A stretch of 64,000 bases of DNA from JBJYKD01 sp049310025 (GCF_049310025.1 NZ_JBJYKD010000011.1:13102-77101), one strand, 5' to 3'. Shown: positions 44,425 to 53,458, numbered from the stretch's first letter. Notes: generated by a model not told the origin, from the sequence alone. Numbers and translations: made by a program.

Positions 44425-44841
44425 ATGTTCGGAAAAAGAGATGAGGGATTACCCTTAAGCATGGATAAGGTGGATACCATAATAGGCAAAGGAACCGAAT
44501 TTTCCGGCACGATAAAGACATCCGGGCTGCTGCGGATTGAAGGAAAGGTTGAAGGGGAAATAGTAAGCTCCGGAGATGTTGTCCTTGCCGAAGGCAGTGA
44601 AGTTAACGCAGAGCTTAAAGCCCGTCATTCGGTCATAGCCGGTACATACAGCGGCAATATAAGCCTGGAGGGCAAGCTGGAGATTAGGTCTACCGGAAAA
44701 GTTACGGGAGATGTCAGGGTAGCGGGCCTGGTCATCGAGGACGGGGCTCACTTCGACGGCAAGTGCGAGATGGATCTTAATAAAGGTCAGGAAAAAAACA
44801 ACTTGAAGCTTATAAAAAATGATCAGAAGCTTGTAAATTAA
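44425..44841 (+). CDS. bactofilin (polymer-forming cytoskeletal protein)
   Basis: 138 residues. Central beta-helix domain (about 18-115) with repeating hydrophobic and glycine turns (GTIKTSGLLRIEGKVEGEIV; GDVRVAGLVIEDGAHFDGKC). N- and C-terminal tails are polar. Assembles into filaments on the membrane. Translationally close to the M23 gene; a terminator follows. Confidence 0.92.
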   Translation: MFGKRDEGLPLSMDKVDTIIGKGTEFSGTIKTSGLLRIEGKVEGEIVSSGDVVLAEGSEVNAELKARHSVIAGTYSGNISLEGKLEIRSTGKVTGDVRVAGLVIEDGAHFDGKCEMDLNKGQEKNNLKLIKNDQKLVN

Positions 44842-44867
44842 CCCAACCGAGAGTTGGGTTTTATTTT
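44840..44867 (+). terminator. terminator after bactofilin
   Basis: Stem AACCCAAC / GTTGGGTT, CGAGA loop, then TTATTTT. Confidence 0.8.
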
Positions 44868-44934
44868 GCTGGATAGGGGCGAGGAATAATTCAGGCCACT
44901 TCCGAAGATAATAAAAATGGCGGAGGTGGTAAGA

Positions 44935-45231
44935 TTGACCCGGGTGATAGCCCTGGAGGACGGATTGGAAGATATTGGTGAGTTTCTAAGGAGCCGGGGC
45001 TATATAACCGTGCCCTGGGGCCAGTCCAATACGGCGGTGGATGCGGTGGTCTATACCGGCAGGAAACTGGAAAATATCCACAGCACCGCTTATAACCGGG
45101 CTGCCGGTTCCCTGTCGGAGGATACCGGCGAATCCGCCCCGTACGGGGTATTGCTGGTAAACGCCCAGGACAGAACCCCAGAAGAGGTTTACCGAATCAT
45201 TAAAGATCGAGTTTATGAGCATTTCATTTAG
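44935..45231 (+). CDS. YkuS-like (UPF0180) small protein, copy 1
   Basis: 98 residues. Pattern RVIALEDGLEDIGEFLRSRG...AVVYTG..., conserved in UPF0180 (DVPVI/LLVNAQ, RTPEEV). TTG start 44935 after GGAGGTGG; an in-frame ATG at 44917 precedes and contains that box. It has a longer middle segment (about 40-70) than copy 2. Function unknown. Confidence 0.8.
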   Translation: MTRVIALEDGLEDIGEFLRSRGYITVPWGQSNTAVDAVVYTGRKLENIHSTAYNRAAGSLSEDTGESAPYGVLLVNAQDRTPEEVYRIIKDRVYEHFI

Positions 45232-45249
45232 CCAAGGGGGTGAGGTGCA

Positions 45250-45480
45250 ATTAAAAAAACCGTAGCGCTGGACGATTCCCTTTCCCCCCTGAAGAGGGCC
45301 CTGGAAAAAGAGGGGTACAAAATTACGCGGATGGGGGATGTAAAAGCCGACGCGATAATAGTAAGCGGTATAGACGACACTTTTATGGGAGGGGAGGATG
45401 TGACCCAGAATATCCCCGTCATAAACGCCCAGGGCAAGACGGCGGACCAGGTGCTGGATGAACTGCGAAGGAAACTGTGA
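45250..45480 (+). CDS. YkuS-like (UPF0180) small protein, copy 2, apparent ATT start
   Basis: 76 residues: KKTVALDDSLSPLKRALEKE, DAIIVSGIDDTFMGGEDVTQ and NIPVINAQGKTADQVLDELR. It is a clear UPF0180 protein, but the codon before KKTVAL is ATT (45250-45252), preceded in frame by GCA, GGT and a stop; no ATG, GTG or TTG lies nearby in frame. A GGGGGTGAGGTG site precedes. Alternatively a GTG at 45245 starts a frame that joins this one by a one-base slip at the seven-A run (45253-45259). Confidence 0.75.
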   Translation: MKKTVALDDSLSPLKRALEKEGYKITRMGDVKADAIIVSGIDDTFMGGEDVTQNIPVINAQGKTADQVLDELRRKL

Positions 45481-45499
45481 ACTGCAAAGGAAACTGTAA

Positions 45500-45525
45500 A
45501 AAGAGCCGGAGCGGCTCTTTTTTTT
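45500..45525 (+). terminator. terminator after the YkuS pair
   Basis: Stem AAAGAGCCG / CGGCTCTTT, GAG loop, then a run of T. Confidence 0.9.
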
Positions 45526-45568
45526 CCGGGAGCAAAAGTACCTGCTGCTAAGGTGCGCATTTTTTGTG

Positions 45569-46135
45569 TTATTTAAAGAAAACTTTTAATCCATTTAAAA
45601 TTCCCGCCGATATTATATCCACCATCTTCATGACCACGTAAAGGCGGGTGTTCTGCAGCACGAAATATTCCATAAACCCGCCGACATTTACGATACCGGT
45701 GATGTGAAAATCGCCCACAGCCGGCAGGTCTTTGTTGACGCCCGCGCCGGGTTTTATGGCGCCGCGGGCGAGTTTGATGGTGCCCACGTTTTCCGACCGG
45801 CCCAGCGAGGCATCGACGGCGATAATAAAGGGGTTGTTATAAAGCTTCCGAATCTCATCCAGCACTTTGCCCAGGTTGCCCGCGTGCACAGGTTCTTCCA
45901 GGTTGCCCAAAACCTTCGCCTGGCGGCAGGTTTTTTTCAGCTTCTCGCCCACCAGGGGTCCGAGGGAGTCTCCCGTAGAGCGGTCGGTGCCTATGCAAAG
46001 GACAATGATTGGCGAAGAAGTGTAGGTCTCGCCTAAAAGCTTGGTAAAGTAATCGGTGAATACCTCCAGGGCATATGGATCGTCGACGTGCACCCTCAAA
46101 TCCTTTTGCCTTAAAAGGGGGTTTCCTGATAGCAT
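45569..46135 (-). CDS. yyaC: YyaC-family spore protein (DUF1256)
   Basis: 188 residues. Conserved CIGTDRSTGDSLGPLVGEKL, DASLGRSENVG and GVNKDLPAVGDFHITG. Related to GPR-type spore proteases; expressed in the forespore in Bacillus. ATG after GGGGAGG. A CATATAAT-like box at about 46178-46171 (minus) could be a sporulation -10 but is not firm. Confidence 0.92.
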   Translation of the reverse strand: MLSGNPLLRQKDLRVHVDDPYALEVFTDYFTKLLGETYTSSPIIVLCIGTDRSTGDSLGPLVGEKLKKTCRQAKVLGNLEEPVHAGNLGKVLDEIRKLYNNPFIIAVDASLGRSENVGTIKLARGAIKPGAGVNKDLPAVGDFHITGIVNVGGFMEYFVLQNTRLYVVMKMVDIISAGILNGLKVFFK

Positions 46136-46317
46136 GGTGTTCCTCCCCGGAAAACTTTTATTAAAATTATATGTAATTCCATAATTTAGTATTCCATTAA
46201 ATTATTTGTCATAGTTTTTGATTTTAATCATATTAATGTCCTGACCGGCAATTTTCCTGCAGGTGTTTTTATCAACATAAGCTGCCGGCCGGCATTTTGA
46301 CTTCGGGGAGGGGTAAA

Positions 46318-47358
46318 ATGCACTTCCGGGAGGAAATCAACCTGGGTTTTATATACATAGGCACTCTGGTTGGAGCGGGTTTTGCCTCAGGCCAGGAGAT
46401 AATGAAATTTTTTACGGTATACGGGTGGTACGGTTTACTCGGTATATTTTTGGCCTGCCTTTTTTTCTTTGTGCTGGGCTATTTAATAATGAGCCGGGCC
46501 ATAGGGATAGGGGCGTCTTCCATAAAAGACATACTTCTGCCTGCGGCGGGGGAGAAACTGGCGGCCTTTTTTGAAATCACCGTAGACCTTTTGTTGCTGG
46601 GAGGGTATTATATAATGGTGTCGGGGTGCGGGGCAGTGCTGTGGGAAAGCATGAAAATCCCATACCTGCCGGCGACAATGGCTATTTGTATGGTATGCGT
46701 ACTCTGGCTGAAAAACGGCGTGCATGGGCTCGCGGAGTTTAACAGGGTTATTGTACCCGTCATGGTCATCCTTACGCTTTTCATAACCTTCTTTTCCCTA
46801 AAAAAACCCGGAGACTTCGGCAACATTCTCAACATACCGGTGCAGGCAGGGAATACCTGGTTTTTTTCGGCGGTCCTTTATGTCAGCTACAACATGGCTT
46901 CGGCTTCGGTGGTGCTGGCATCTCTGGGGACATATACCGGCCGGGTAAAGGCGGCCTTTGGTGCCGCATTGATAGCCTCAGCGGAATTTTTTATCATGGC
47001 GTCCGCCCTCTGGGTCCTGACCACGGTATATTTTTCCGAACTGGAGGGGGTTGAGATTCCTCTTATGGTGATAGCCCGCGGTGCCGGACCGGTTTTTTAC
47101 TGGGCCTCGGTGGCTGTCCTGCTTTCAGCCATGCTCACCACGGCGCTCAGCTTTGGGTTTGCCTCTGCCATGGGTATATCCAGCAGATTTGGTATAAACT
47201 ACAGTTGCGCTCTGTTGAGCCTCTTTGCAGGCCTGCCCTTTACCGGATACGGCTTTTCCCGGCTGATAGGAGTCGTTTATCCCCTTTTCGGAGTTGCAGG
47301 TATTTTTTTTGGGTTTTTGCTCGTGGCGAGGAGGTTTTTGAGCTTAAAGAGAGAATGA
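46318..47358 (+). CDS. YkvI-family membrane transporter
   Basis: 346 residues with about 10 membrane segments; APC-superfamily-like opening GFIYIGTLVGAGFASGQEIM. ATG 46318 after GGAGGGG; codons upstream in frame are leader. Substrate unknown. Confidence 0.87.
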   Translation: MHFREEINLGFIYIGTLVGAGFASGQEIMKFFTVYGWYGLLGIFLACLFFFVLGYLIMSRAIGIGASSIKDILLPAAGEKLAAFFEITVDLLLLGGYYIMVSGCGAVLWESMKIPYLPATMAICMVCVLWLKNGVHGLAEFNRVIVPVMVILTLFITFFSLKKPGDFGNILNIPVQAGNTWFFSAVLYVSYNMASASVVLASLGTYTGRVKAAFGAALIASAEFFIMASALWVLTTVYFSELEGVEIPLMVIARGAGPVFYWASVAVLLSAMLTTALSFGFASAMGISSRFGINYSCALLSLFAGLPFTGYGFSRLIGVVYPLFGVAGIFFGFLLVARRFLSLKRE

Positions 47359-47463
47359 TATAATATAATGATATGAGCGGAAAAACGATGCACCGGCAAA
47401 AACATAGCCGTATTTATATTCCGTATTTATCAAATATAAGGCTTTTGAAAGGAAGTAACCTGC

Positions 47464-47994
47464 ATGGGGCGGGAACTGTTTATACAGGGCAAGAAAATGA
47501 TGGACATGGGCCGGTACGAAGAGGCTAAAGAATTGTTTTTAAAATTACTGGCAGAGGACCCCGGCAACGCGGAAGCCCATAACAAACTGGGCGTAATCGC
47601 GGCCGGAGAAAAAAATTTCAACGAGGCGAGGAAATATTTTTTAAAGGCTATGGAACTGAAACCCGGCTTTTCTTCCGCCGCCAGCAACCTGGGCAATCTG
47701 TTCTTCGAGGCAGGAGACTTTGAGGCGGCCGAAGAATACTATAAAAAAGCCATAAACATGGACCCGGATAACCCCGTGCCGTACAACAACCTGGCGGTTA
47801 TTTATAAAAATCAGGGGAAAATCGACCGGTTTGTAGACTTTTACAAAAAATCCGTAAGCCTTTCCACACGCCGGGGGATGGAGGATGGGCCGGCCGGCTC
47901 CGGCAGCCGGGCGGGAAATGGCTCCCGAATTATCTGGTGGATTGTGGGCATAATTTTGACGGTAATTGTTTTCAGCCTCTTTTGGGCGGGGTGA
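47464..47994 (+). CDS. TPR-repeat protein with C-terminal membrane anchor
   Basis: 176 residues. About three TPR units (AEAHNKLGVIAAGEKNFNEA; SNLGNLFFEAGDFEAAEEYY; NNLAVIYKNQGKI) then a basic linker and a C-terminal membrane helix (about 155-175). Protein-protein interaction at the membrane is likely. It precedes the beta-propeller gene by 7 bases. Confidence 0.87.
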   Translation: MGRELFIQGKKMMDMGRYEEAKELFLKLLAEDPGNAEAHNKLGVIAAGEKNFNEARKYFLKAMELKPGFSSAASNLGNLFFEAGDFEAAEEYYKKAINMDPDNPVPYNNLAVIYKNQGKIDRFVDFYKKSVSLSTRRGMEDGPAGSGSRAGNGSRIIWWIVGIILTVIVFSLFWAG

Positions 47995-48001
47995 TAAAAT
48001 A

Positions 48002-49090
48002 ATGCAGGGGAAAGTCTCCGCGGGGAATCTCGTATTCAGCGGCGTCTTGCTGGTGCTGGTCCTGGCGTTGATGCTCGTGACCGGTTCAAATCCCATAGGT
48101 TTTTCCCGGAACGCCGTTACCAGAGCCTGGAAGCCTGAGCGGGCTTTAGAGCTTCCGGGCCGCATGGCCCGGGCCGGCGAAAACGCCATTTTTCATCATG
48201 AGGGGAGCAGGCTGAGGAAGATAAACGAGGCCGGTGAGGTCTTTTGGGAAAAAAGCCTGGAAGGCGTAAAGCTCCTGTGGATGGGGCCGCAGGGCGCTGT
48301 GATTGCGGCCGGGAGGGGCCTTGAGATGTGGGACCCCGCCGGCGGTAAGGCCTTTGAAAAAGGCGACTTTTTAGAGGAGCCGGAGGTGTTGAGTTTCCGC
48401 GGGGACTTTTTGCTGGTGGCGGGGAAAAAGCAGGGGAAGGAGTATGCGGCCCTTTTGAACAGCAGGGGGACGGTGCTGTGGATTGTACCCCTGGAAGGCA
48501 GCGCAATTTCCGGAGAGCCGCTCCCGTCGGGATATTACACGGTTTTAAACATCCTGGACGAAGAGGTTTCCGGCAGAGCCGTGATGATAAATTCCTCCGG
48601 CTCGGTGCTGTGGGAATTTCCGGTTCCTTCCCTGTTTCTTGCGTTGAGACCGGCGGCGGGGGGAATTGCGGCCATTGCGGAGGATCGAATCCTGCGCCTG
48701 GATTTTGAAGGGCGTACGGTGTGGGAAAAAAGGCTGGAAGGGGCCGTATACCGTGGGGATATAGGAGACGACGGCTATATAGCGGCCGTGATAAGGGAAG
48801 CGGACGGGAAGTTGAGCGGCAGAACCGGATTAAAAATTTTGAATTTGGACCCCGAAGGCCGGCCCGTATGGTCCTACCGGCTGGACGATATCCCGCTTTT
48901 TGTGAAAAAGAGCGGAGATTTTACATACATTGCCGGAAATGAAAAAATGCTCATCCTTTCCCGGGAGGGATTATTGAAATCCACAGTGGAGCTCAAAGGA
49001 GCGCTGGAAATAGACGTAATTGACCCGTCGAGAATTATTGTGAATTTTGACGGCAAGAGCAGCCTTCTGAAGATTTCCGCGGGGAGGTAG
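48002..49090 (+). CDS. PQQ-like beta-propeller protein, membrane-anchored (DUF5711-like)
   Basis: 362 residues. N-terminal membrane segment (about 8-28), then repeats with W-containing blade motifs such as GEVFWEKSLEGVKLL, GTVLWIVPLEG, GSVLWEFPVPS and GRTVWEKRLEGAV. Extracellular scaffold or sensor is inferred. ATG 48002 after GGCGGGGTGATAAA. Likely one operon with the TPR and CvpA-like genes. Confidence 0.83.
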   Translation: MQGKVSAGNLVFSGVLLVLVLALMLVTGSNPIGFSRNAVTRAWKPERALELPGRMARAGENAIFHHEGSRLRKINEAGEVFWEKSLEGVKLLWMGPQGAVIAAGRGLEMWDPAGGKAFEKGDFLEEPEVLSFRGDFLLVAGKKQGKEYAALLNSRGTVLWIVPLEGSAISGEPLPSGYYTVLNILDEEVSGRAVMINSSGSVLWEFPVPSLFLALRPAAGGIAAIAEDRILRLDFEGRTVWEKRLEGAVYRGDIGDDGYIAAVIREADGKLSGRTGLKILNLDPEGRPVWSYRLDDIPLFVKKSGDFTYIAGNEKMLILSREGLLKSTVELKGALEIDVIDPSRIIVNFDGKSSLLKISAGR

Positions 49091-49098
49091 TATTCCTG

Positions 49099-49671
49099 TT
49101 GAACTGGGTGGATATAGTATGCCTGGCAATTTTGTTAAAGAGCGCCGTGGAAGGTTTTTCCCGGGGTCTCATCCTGTCGGCCTTTAAGACGGCGGGGGTG
49201 ATGGTGGGCCTGTATGTGGGGATTTTTTACCGGGACCCGGCCGTAGCATTTTTAAAGAGATATCTTAACCTGGAACAATCCCTGAGCGCTCTTCTCACAG
49301 GCCCCGTGGGTCCCGGCGGCACAACCCGGGCGGTGGGGGCGCTGGGGCTGTCCGGCCTGCTCGATATGGCCCAGGCAGCGGTGGGATTTTTCCTGGTTTT
49401 TGCGGCGGTGCAGCTGGCGTTTCTGGTGCCCGCATATTTTCTGGAAGGGATAGTGAAGATGTCCCGCCTCTCGGGGTTTAACCGGCTGCTGGGGCTTTTG
49501 TTCGGAGTCGCCCGGTCGGTGCTGGTGATTGCCATGGTCAGCGCGGTGCTTACGCCCTTTGTTATGGCCTGGCCCGGAAGCTGGCTGGAAAAAAGTTTAA
49601 GCGGTTCATATGTCCTCACGCACATGAAATTTTTGGATTTTATTTCGCCCGTTGTGGTAAAATTTATTTAA
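49099..49671 (+). CDS. CvpA-family membrane protein
   Basis: 190 residues, four membrane segments. NWVDIVCLAILLKSAVEGFS then RGLILSAFKTAGVMVGLYVG, and SRLSGFNRLLGLLFGVARSV in the last third. Start TTG 49099 after GGGGAGG. Role in Bacillota unclear. Confidence 0.87.
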   Translation: MNWVDIVCLAILLKSAVEGFSRGLILSAFKTAGVMVGLYVGIFYRDPAVAFLKRYLNLEQSLSALLTGPVGPGGTTRAVGALGLSGLLDMAQAAVGFFLVFAAVQLAFLVPAYFLEGIVKMSRLSGFNRLLGLLFGVARSVLVIAMVSAVLTPFVMAWPGSWLEKSLSGSYVLTHMKFLDFISPVVVKFI

Positions 49672-49696
49672 AACAACTACTTCGGGAGGAATAGTG

Positions 49697-50305
49697 ATGA
49701 AGGTGTTTGTAGATGCCAGGGGGAAGAAGTGCCCGGAACCGGTTATAATGACGAAAAAGGCGCTGGATTCCATTGAAAGCGGTCGGGTGGTGACCCTGGT
49801 CGACAGCGAGGTCGCCAGAGACAATGTGAGTAAGCTTGTCAGGAGCCGGAATCTGCATTTTACTGTAGAGGAGAAAGATGGGAATTTTGAGATAACCATA
49901 GAAAAAGGCGCCGCACCCGCGGCGGCCGCGGCGCTGAATCAGGTGATCCGCCGTGAAAATTCGGCCAGCGGTGAGGATTATGTAATACTGGTGTCCAGGG
50001 ATACCCTGGGAAGCGGCAATGAAGAACTGGGGAAGCTGCTTCTGAAAAACTATTTGTACGCCCTGAAGGATGCAACCCGCCTGCCTTCGGCCATGCTCTT
50101 TGTGAACAGCGGGGTGTTTTTGACCACCGAAGGGTCGGAAAGCGTCGATACCCTCAAAGAACTGGAGGCGAAGGGGGTGGAGGTGCTATCCTGCGGCACC
50201 TGCCTGGATTATTACCGCTTGAAGCAAAAGCTTGTGGTGGGGAAAGTCACCAATATGTTTGAAATAGTGGAAAAGACCACGGGAAAAAGGACCGTGAGCC
50301 TGTAA
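49697..50305 (+). CDS. yedF: selenium metabolism protein YedF (TusA + DsrE-like domains)
   Basis: 202 residues. TusA-like domain (1-70) with VDARGKKCPEPVI; DsrE-like domain (about 95-200) with LGSGNEELGKLLLKNYLYAL and LSCGTCLDYY. Family name from selenoprotein-containing genomes. ATG 49697 with GGGAGGAATAGTG; an ATG 3 bases earlier is a GTG in fact (49694). Confidence 0.9.
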   Translation: MKVFVDARGKKCPEPVIMTKKALDSIESGRVVTLVDSEVARDNVSKLVRSRNLHFTVEEKDGNFEITIEKGAAPAAAAALNQVIRRENSASGEDYVILVSRDTLGSGNEELGKLLLKNYLYALKDATRLPSAMLFVNSGVFLTTEGSESVDTLKELEAKGVEVLSCGTCLDYYRLKQKLVVGKVTNMFEIVEKTTGKRTVSL

Positions 50306-50320
50306 ATCTGCGAGGGTGAT

Positions 50321-51187
50321 ATGTTGGCTGATATTATGGATGTATACAATAACATGGTGGATAATCTGCCGCCCTTTGCGGTGCCTGTAATCCGGGTACT
50401 GGTGGTGCTCCTGCTGGGGCTGTTGGCCATAAAAATCGGCGAGGGCCTTATCGACCGCATTTTTTTGATAAGGCCTTACGAAAAACTGCATTTAAATGAG
50501 AACAAGCGAAAAACCCTCACGAGCCTCCTGAAGAGCGTTATCCGCTATGTGACCTATTTCGTAATGCTCGTGAACATACTGGAGATCTTCGGCGTCAGGA
50601 CGGCGTCTCTTCTCACCGCGGCGGGCATAGGGGGCCTGGCGGTGGGATTCGGAGCGCAGAGCCTGGTAAAGGACGTGATTTCCGGATTTTTCATAATCTT
50701 CGAAGACCAGTACAGTGTGGGGGATTACATCGAAACCGCAGGCGTCGGCGGTACCGTGGAGGAGCTGGGCATAAGGACTACCAGGCTCAGGGATTTCGGC
50801 GGGCAGCTCCACATCATCCCCAACGGGCAGATCACCCTGGTGACCAACCACTCCCGGGGAGCCATGAGGGCCATGGTACAGGTGAGCATCGCCTACGAGG
50901 AGGACCTGGACAGAACTTTGGATATCCTGGAGGAGGTCTGCCGGGAGGTAAAAGAAAAACGGGGTGATATCGTAGAAGGCCCCGCGGTGCTGGGGGTGAC
51001 GGATATGGGGCCATCCGGCGTGGTGGTGACCATAGTGGCAAAGACCGTTCCCATGCAGCAGTGGAGCGTTGAAAGGGAGATAAGAAGGGCCGTTAAAGAA
51101 CGCTTTGACAGAGAAGGCATAGAAATTCCCTATCCCAGGACCGTCTACATCAGGAAAAGCGTTGATGACAGGGAGGGAGACCTTTGA
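50321..51187 (+). CDS. small-conductance mechanosensitive channel (MscS family)
   Basis: 288 residues. Three membrane segments (about 20-40, 62-90, 92-115); the pore helix is AAGIGGLAVGFGAQSLVKDV followed by ISGFFI. Cytosolic beta domain and C-terminal VYIRK. YkuT/YnaI size. Releases solutes under osmotic downshift. It overlaps the DUF951 gene by 4 bases. Confidence 0.92.
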   Translation: MLADIMDVYNNMVDNLPPFAVPVIRVLVVLLLGLLAIKIGEGLIDRIFLIRPYEKLHLNENKRKTLTSLLKSVIRYVTYFVMLVNILEIFGVRTASLLTAAGIGGLAVGFGAQSLVKDVISGFFIIFEDQYSVGDYIETAGVGGTVEELGIRTTRLRDFGGQLHIIPNGQITLVTNHSRGAMRAMVQVSIAYEEDLDRTLDILEEVCREVKEKRGDIVEGPAVLGVTDMGPSGVVVTIVAKTVPMQQWSVEREIRRAVKERFDREGIEIPYPRTVYIRKSVDDREGDL

Positions 51188-51399
51188 AGTTCCACATAGG
51201 TGATGTGGTGCAGATGAAAAAAAAACACCCGTGCGGCAGCGACCAGTGGGAAATCTGGCGCGTTGGCATGGATTTCGGCATAAAATGTTGCACGTGCGGC
51301 AGGAAGGTCATGATACCGAGACCCAAATTCGAAAAGTCGGTAAAAAAGATGGTTAAAAGCGCTGCGCCGGAAGAACTTGAAAAAGAGAATGATAAATGA
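51184..51399 (+). CDS. yyzM: DUF951 protein (YyzM-like)
   Basis: 71 residues. FHIGDVVQMKKKHPCGSDQW, GIKCCTCGRKVMIPRPKFEK. SH3-like barrel with CxxC. TTG start overlapping the mscS stop. The mscS-yyzM-rpsF order is conserved. Function unknown. Confidence 0.88.
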   Translation: MKFHIGDVVQMKKKHPCGSDQWEIWRVGMDFGIKCCTCGRKVMIPRPKFEKSVKKMVKSAAPEELEKENDK

Positions 51400-51466
51400 T
51401 ATAATACGTCCGAGCATCTCTGCTCCAGCTCAGGCTGGGGCCATTCAGTCCGGGGAGGTGACATGC

Positions 51467-51760
51467 ATGAGGGATTATGAGGTCCTCTACATTATCGAGC
51501 CCGAGTTGGAAGCCGACACCGTAAAGGGGCTGGTGGAAAAATTCAAAGGGCTCGTAGAAGAACAAGGCGGCACTGTCAAGGGAATTGACGAATGGGGCAA
51601 AAGGCGGCTGGCCTATCCCATTAATCACCGCCGCGAAGGCTATTATGTTCTCATGAACTTTAACGCAAATCCAGCCGTGGCCCAGGACCTTGACAGGGTA
51701 TTGAAGATAACCGCCGGGATTATGAGACACCTCATTGTCAGAAACGAAAAATCGAGGTGA
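51467..51760 (+). CDS. rpsF: 30S ribosomal protein S6 (bS6)
   Basis: 97 residues. MRDYEVLYIIEPELEADTVK, DEWGKRRLAYPINHRREGYY, and HLIVRNEKSR. ATG 51467 after GGGGAGGTG; the frame is open upstream but that part is leader. The stop overlaps the GTG before ssb. Confidence 0.96.
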   Translation: MRDYEVLYIIEPELEADTVKGLVEKFKGLVEEQGGTVKGIDEWGKRRLAYPINHRREGYYVLMNFNANPAVAQDLDRVLKITAGIMRHLIVRNEKSR

Positions 51761-51765
51761 AGGTT

Positions 51766-52194
51766 TTGAACAAGGTATTTTTAATAGGCAGACTTACAAG
51801 GGACCCGGAACTCCGGTTTACTCCCGCCAACGGCGTGCCTGTAACCACCTTCACCCTTGCCGTAGATCGCCCTTTTTTAAATCAGAAGGGCGAGCGAGAG
51901 GCCGACTTTATTAAAATAGTTGTGTGGAGAAAACTGGCCGAAACCTGCGCCAACAACCTGAAAAAGGGCAGGCTGGCGGCTGTGAGCGGCAGGCTCCAGG
52001 TCAGGTCTTACGACAGTCAGGACGGGCAGCGCCGCTACGTAACCGAAGTGGTGGCCGATGAAGTCCAGTTTCTGGACAGGCCCAAAGCCGGCGGCGGAGA
52101 GTCCGAATTTGACAGCTTTGACAGCAGTTTCGAAAGCATGGATCCGGATATAAATTTCGATGAAGGGGTGGAAGGGGACGAGGTCCCCTTTTAA
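51766..52194 (+). CDS. ssb: single-stranded DNA-binding protein
   Basis: 142 residues. OB fold MNKVFLIGRLTRDPELRFTP; DFIKIVVWRKLAETCANNLK; acidic C-terminal tip ...GDEVPF that binds partner proteins. TTG 51766 follows GAGGTG by 6 bases; a GTG 9 bases earlier lies in that box. Confidence 0.96.
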   Translation: MNKVFLIGRLTRDPELRFTPANGVPVTTFTLAVDRPFLNQKGEREADFIKIVVWRKLAETCANNLKKGRLAAVSGRLQVRSYDSQDGQRRYVTEVVADEVQFLDRPKAGGGESEFDSFDSSFESMDPDINFDEGVEGDEVPF

Positions 52195-52212
52195 CGAAAG
52201 GGAGTGAGAAAA

Positions 52213-52437
52213 TTGAAGCCCAAGAAGGTTAAAAAGAAAAAGGTATGCAGCTTTTGCATGGATAAAATAGAAACCATCGACTATAAAGAGGTTAACCGGT
52301 TGAAAAAGTTCATAACGGAGCGAGGCAAGATCCTGCCCCGGCGCATAACCGGCAATTGCGCAAAGCACCAGAGACAGCTTACCACTGCGATAAAAAGGGC
52401 CAGAAATATCGCTCTGCTACCGTTTACAGCCGAATAG
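52213..52437 (+). CDS. rpsR: 30S ribosomal protein S18 (bS18)
   Basis: 74 residues. KVCSFCMDKIETIDYKEVNR, RRITGNCAKHQRQLTTAIKR; four cysteine/zinc-type residues retained (C+ form). TTG 52213 after GGGAG; an in-frame GTG at 52204 overlaps the box. Confidence 0.96.
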   Translation: MKPKKVKKKKVCSFCMDKIETIDYKEVNRLKKFITERGKILPRRITGNCAKHQRQLTTAIKRARNIALLPFTAE

Positions 52438-52461
52438 AGAGGGTCTTCCCTCTCTTTTTTT
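52436..52461 (+). terminator. terminator of rpsF-ssb-rpsR
   Basis: Stem AGAGAGGG / CCCTCTCT, TCTT loop, then seven T. Confidence 0.92.
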
Positions 52462-52480
52462 CAAATGAAGGAGGAGGCCA

Positions 52481-53422
52481 ATGAAACCAATAAGCACCAG
52501 GTCTATGGTGGAGGGGGCTCTGCTCTCCGCTATAACCATCATCCTCAGCCTTTTTTCACTGTATGTGCCGGTCCTGGGGCTTGTGGCCAGCCTGGTCTGG
52601 CCGGTGCCCATAGTCATCCTCGGTATAAGGCACGGCCTCAGGACAAGCATCCTCTCCACGGCGGTAGCGGGCATACTGGTCGCCATGCTGGAAGGGCCCA
52701 CCCAGGCATTCACCGTCGTACTGGGATTCGGATTTATAGGCGTCACCATGGGCTGGGCCATCGGGAAGGATTACCCTCCTCTAAAGGTTATGATCCTGGG
52801 CGGAGCCGCTTCTCTGGTATCCAAGGTGGTTCTCATCCTGATTTCCCTTTACATAATGGGCATAAACCCCCTTTCCGAGGAAATTTCCGCCATGCGCGAG
52901 TCCCTCTCCCTTATTTCACATATGTACAGAAGCATGGGGATGAACCCGGAAACCGTCAAATCCGTCACCGAAAGTTTCGGCAAGATGCTGGACCTTATGG
53001 CCCTGGCGATCCCGGGCATTCTGGTCCTCGCTTCGGTGCTGGACGCCTTTTTGAACTATCAGGTGACAAAAGTAATCCTATCCCGCCTGGGGCAAAAAAT
53101 CCGGGACTTTACACCTTTCTGGCAATGGAGATTTCCCGCCTATTCGGTTTTCTTTTTCCTTGTGGGAGTACTCTTGACCATGCTGGAAGTTTACTGGCCC
53201 AGAGGGGTGCTGAAATTTATAGGCCTTAACCTCCAGGTGGTGTTTTACTTTGTTTTTTTGATAGAGGGTTTTTCGCTCATAGCGTATTTTATGGGAAGGT
53301 ACAATATCGCAAAGCCCCTGCGGGTGCTGGTGGTCTTTCTGGTATTTTTCAATCCTTTCATATCTCAACTGGTAATCTGGGCGGGCATGTTCGACATACT
53401 GTTCAATTTCCGCCGCATTTGA
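52481..53422 (+). CDS. yybS: YybS-like DUF2232 membrane protein
   Basis: 313 residues, about 8 membrane segments. STRSMVEGALLSAITIILSL, GVTMGWAIGKDYPP. Conserved next to gdpP in Bacillota. Function unknown. ATG after GGAGGAGG. Confidence 0.9.
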   Translation: MKPISTRSMVEGALLSAITIILSLFSLYVPVLGLVASLVWPVPIVILGIRHGLRTSILSTAVAGILVAMLEGPTQAFTVVLGFGFIGVTMGWAIGKDYPPLKVMILGGAASLVSKVVLILISLYIMGINPLSEEISAMRESLSLISHMYRSMGMNPETVKSVTESFGKMLDLMALAIPGILVLASVLDAFLNYQVTKVILSRLGQKIRDFTPFWQWRFPAYSVFFFLVGVLLTMLEVYWPRGVLKFIGLNLQVVFYFVFLIEGFSLIAYFMGRYNIAKPLRVLVVFLVFFNPFISQLVIWAGMFDILFNFRRI

Positions 53423-53458
53423 AAGATAAATTTAACTTACGGTCCGGAGGAGTTTGTT

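Noticed and set aside
47373..47530. Small ORF overlapping the TPR gene start
   Set aside because: No ribosome-binding site, wrong frame relative to the clear TPR gene.
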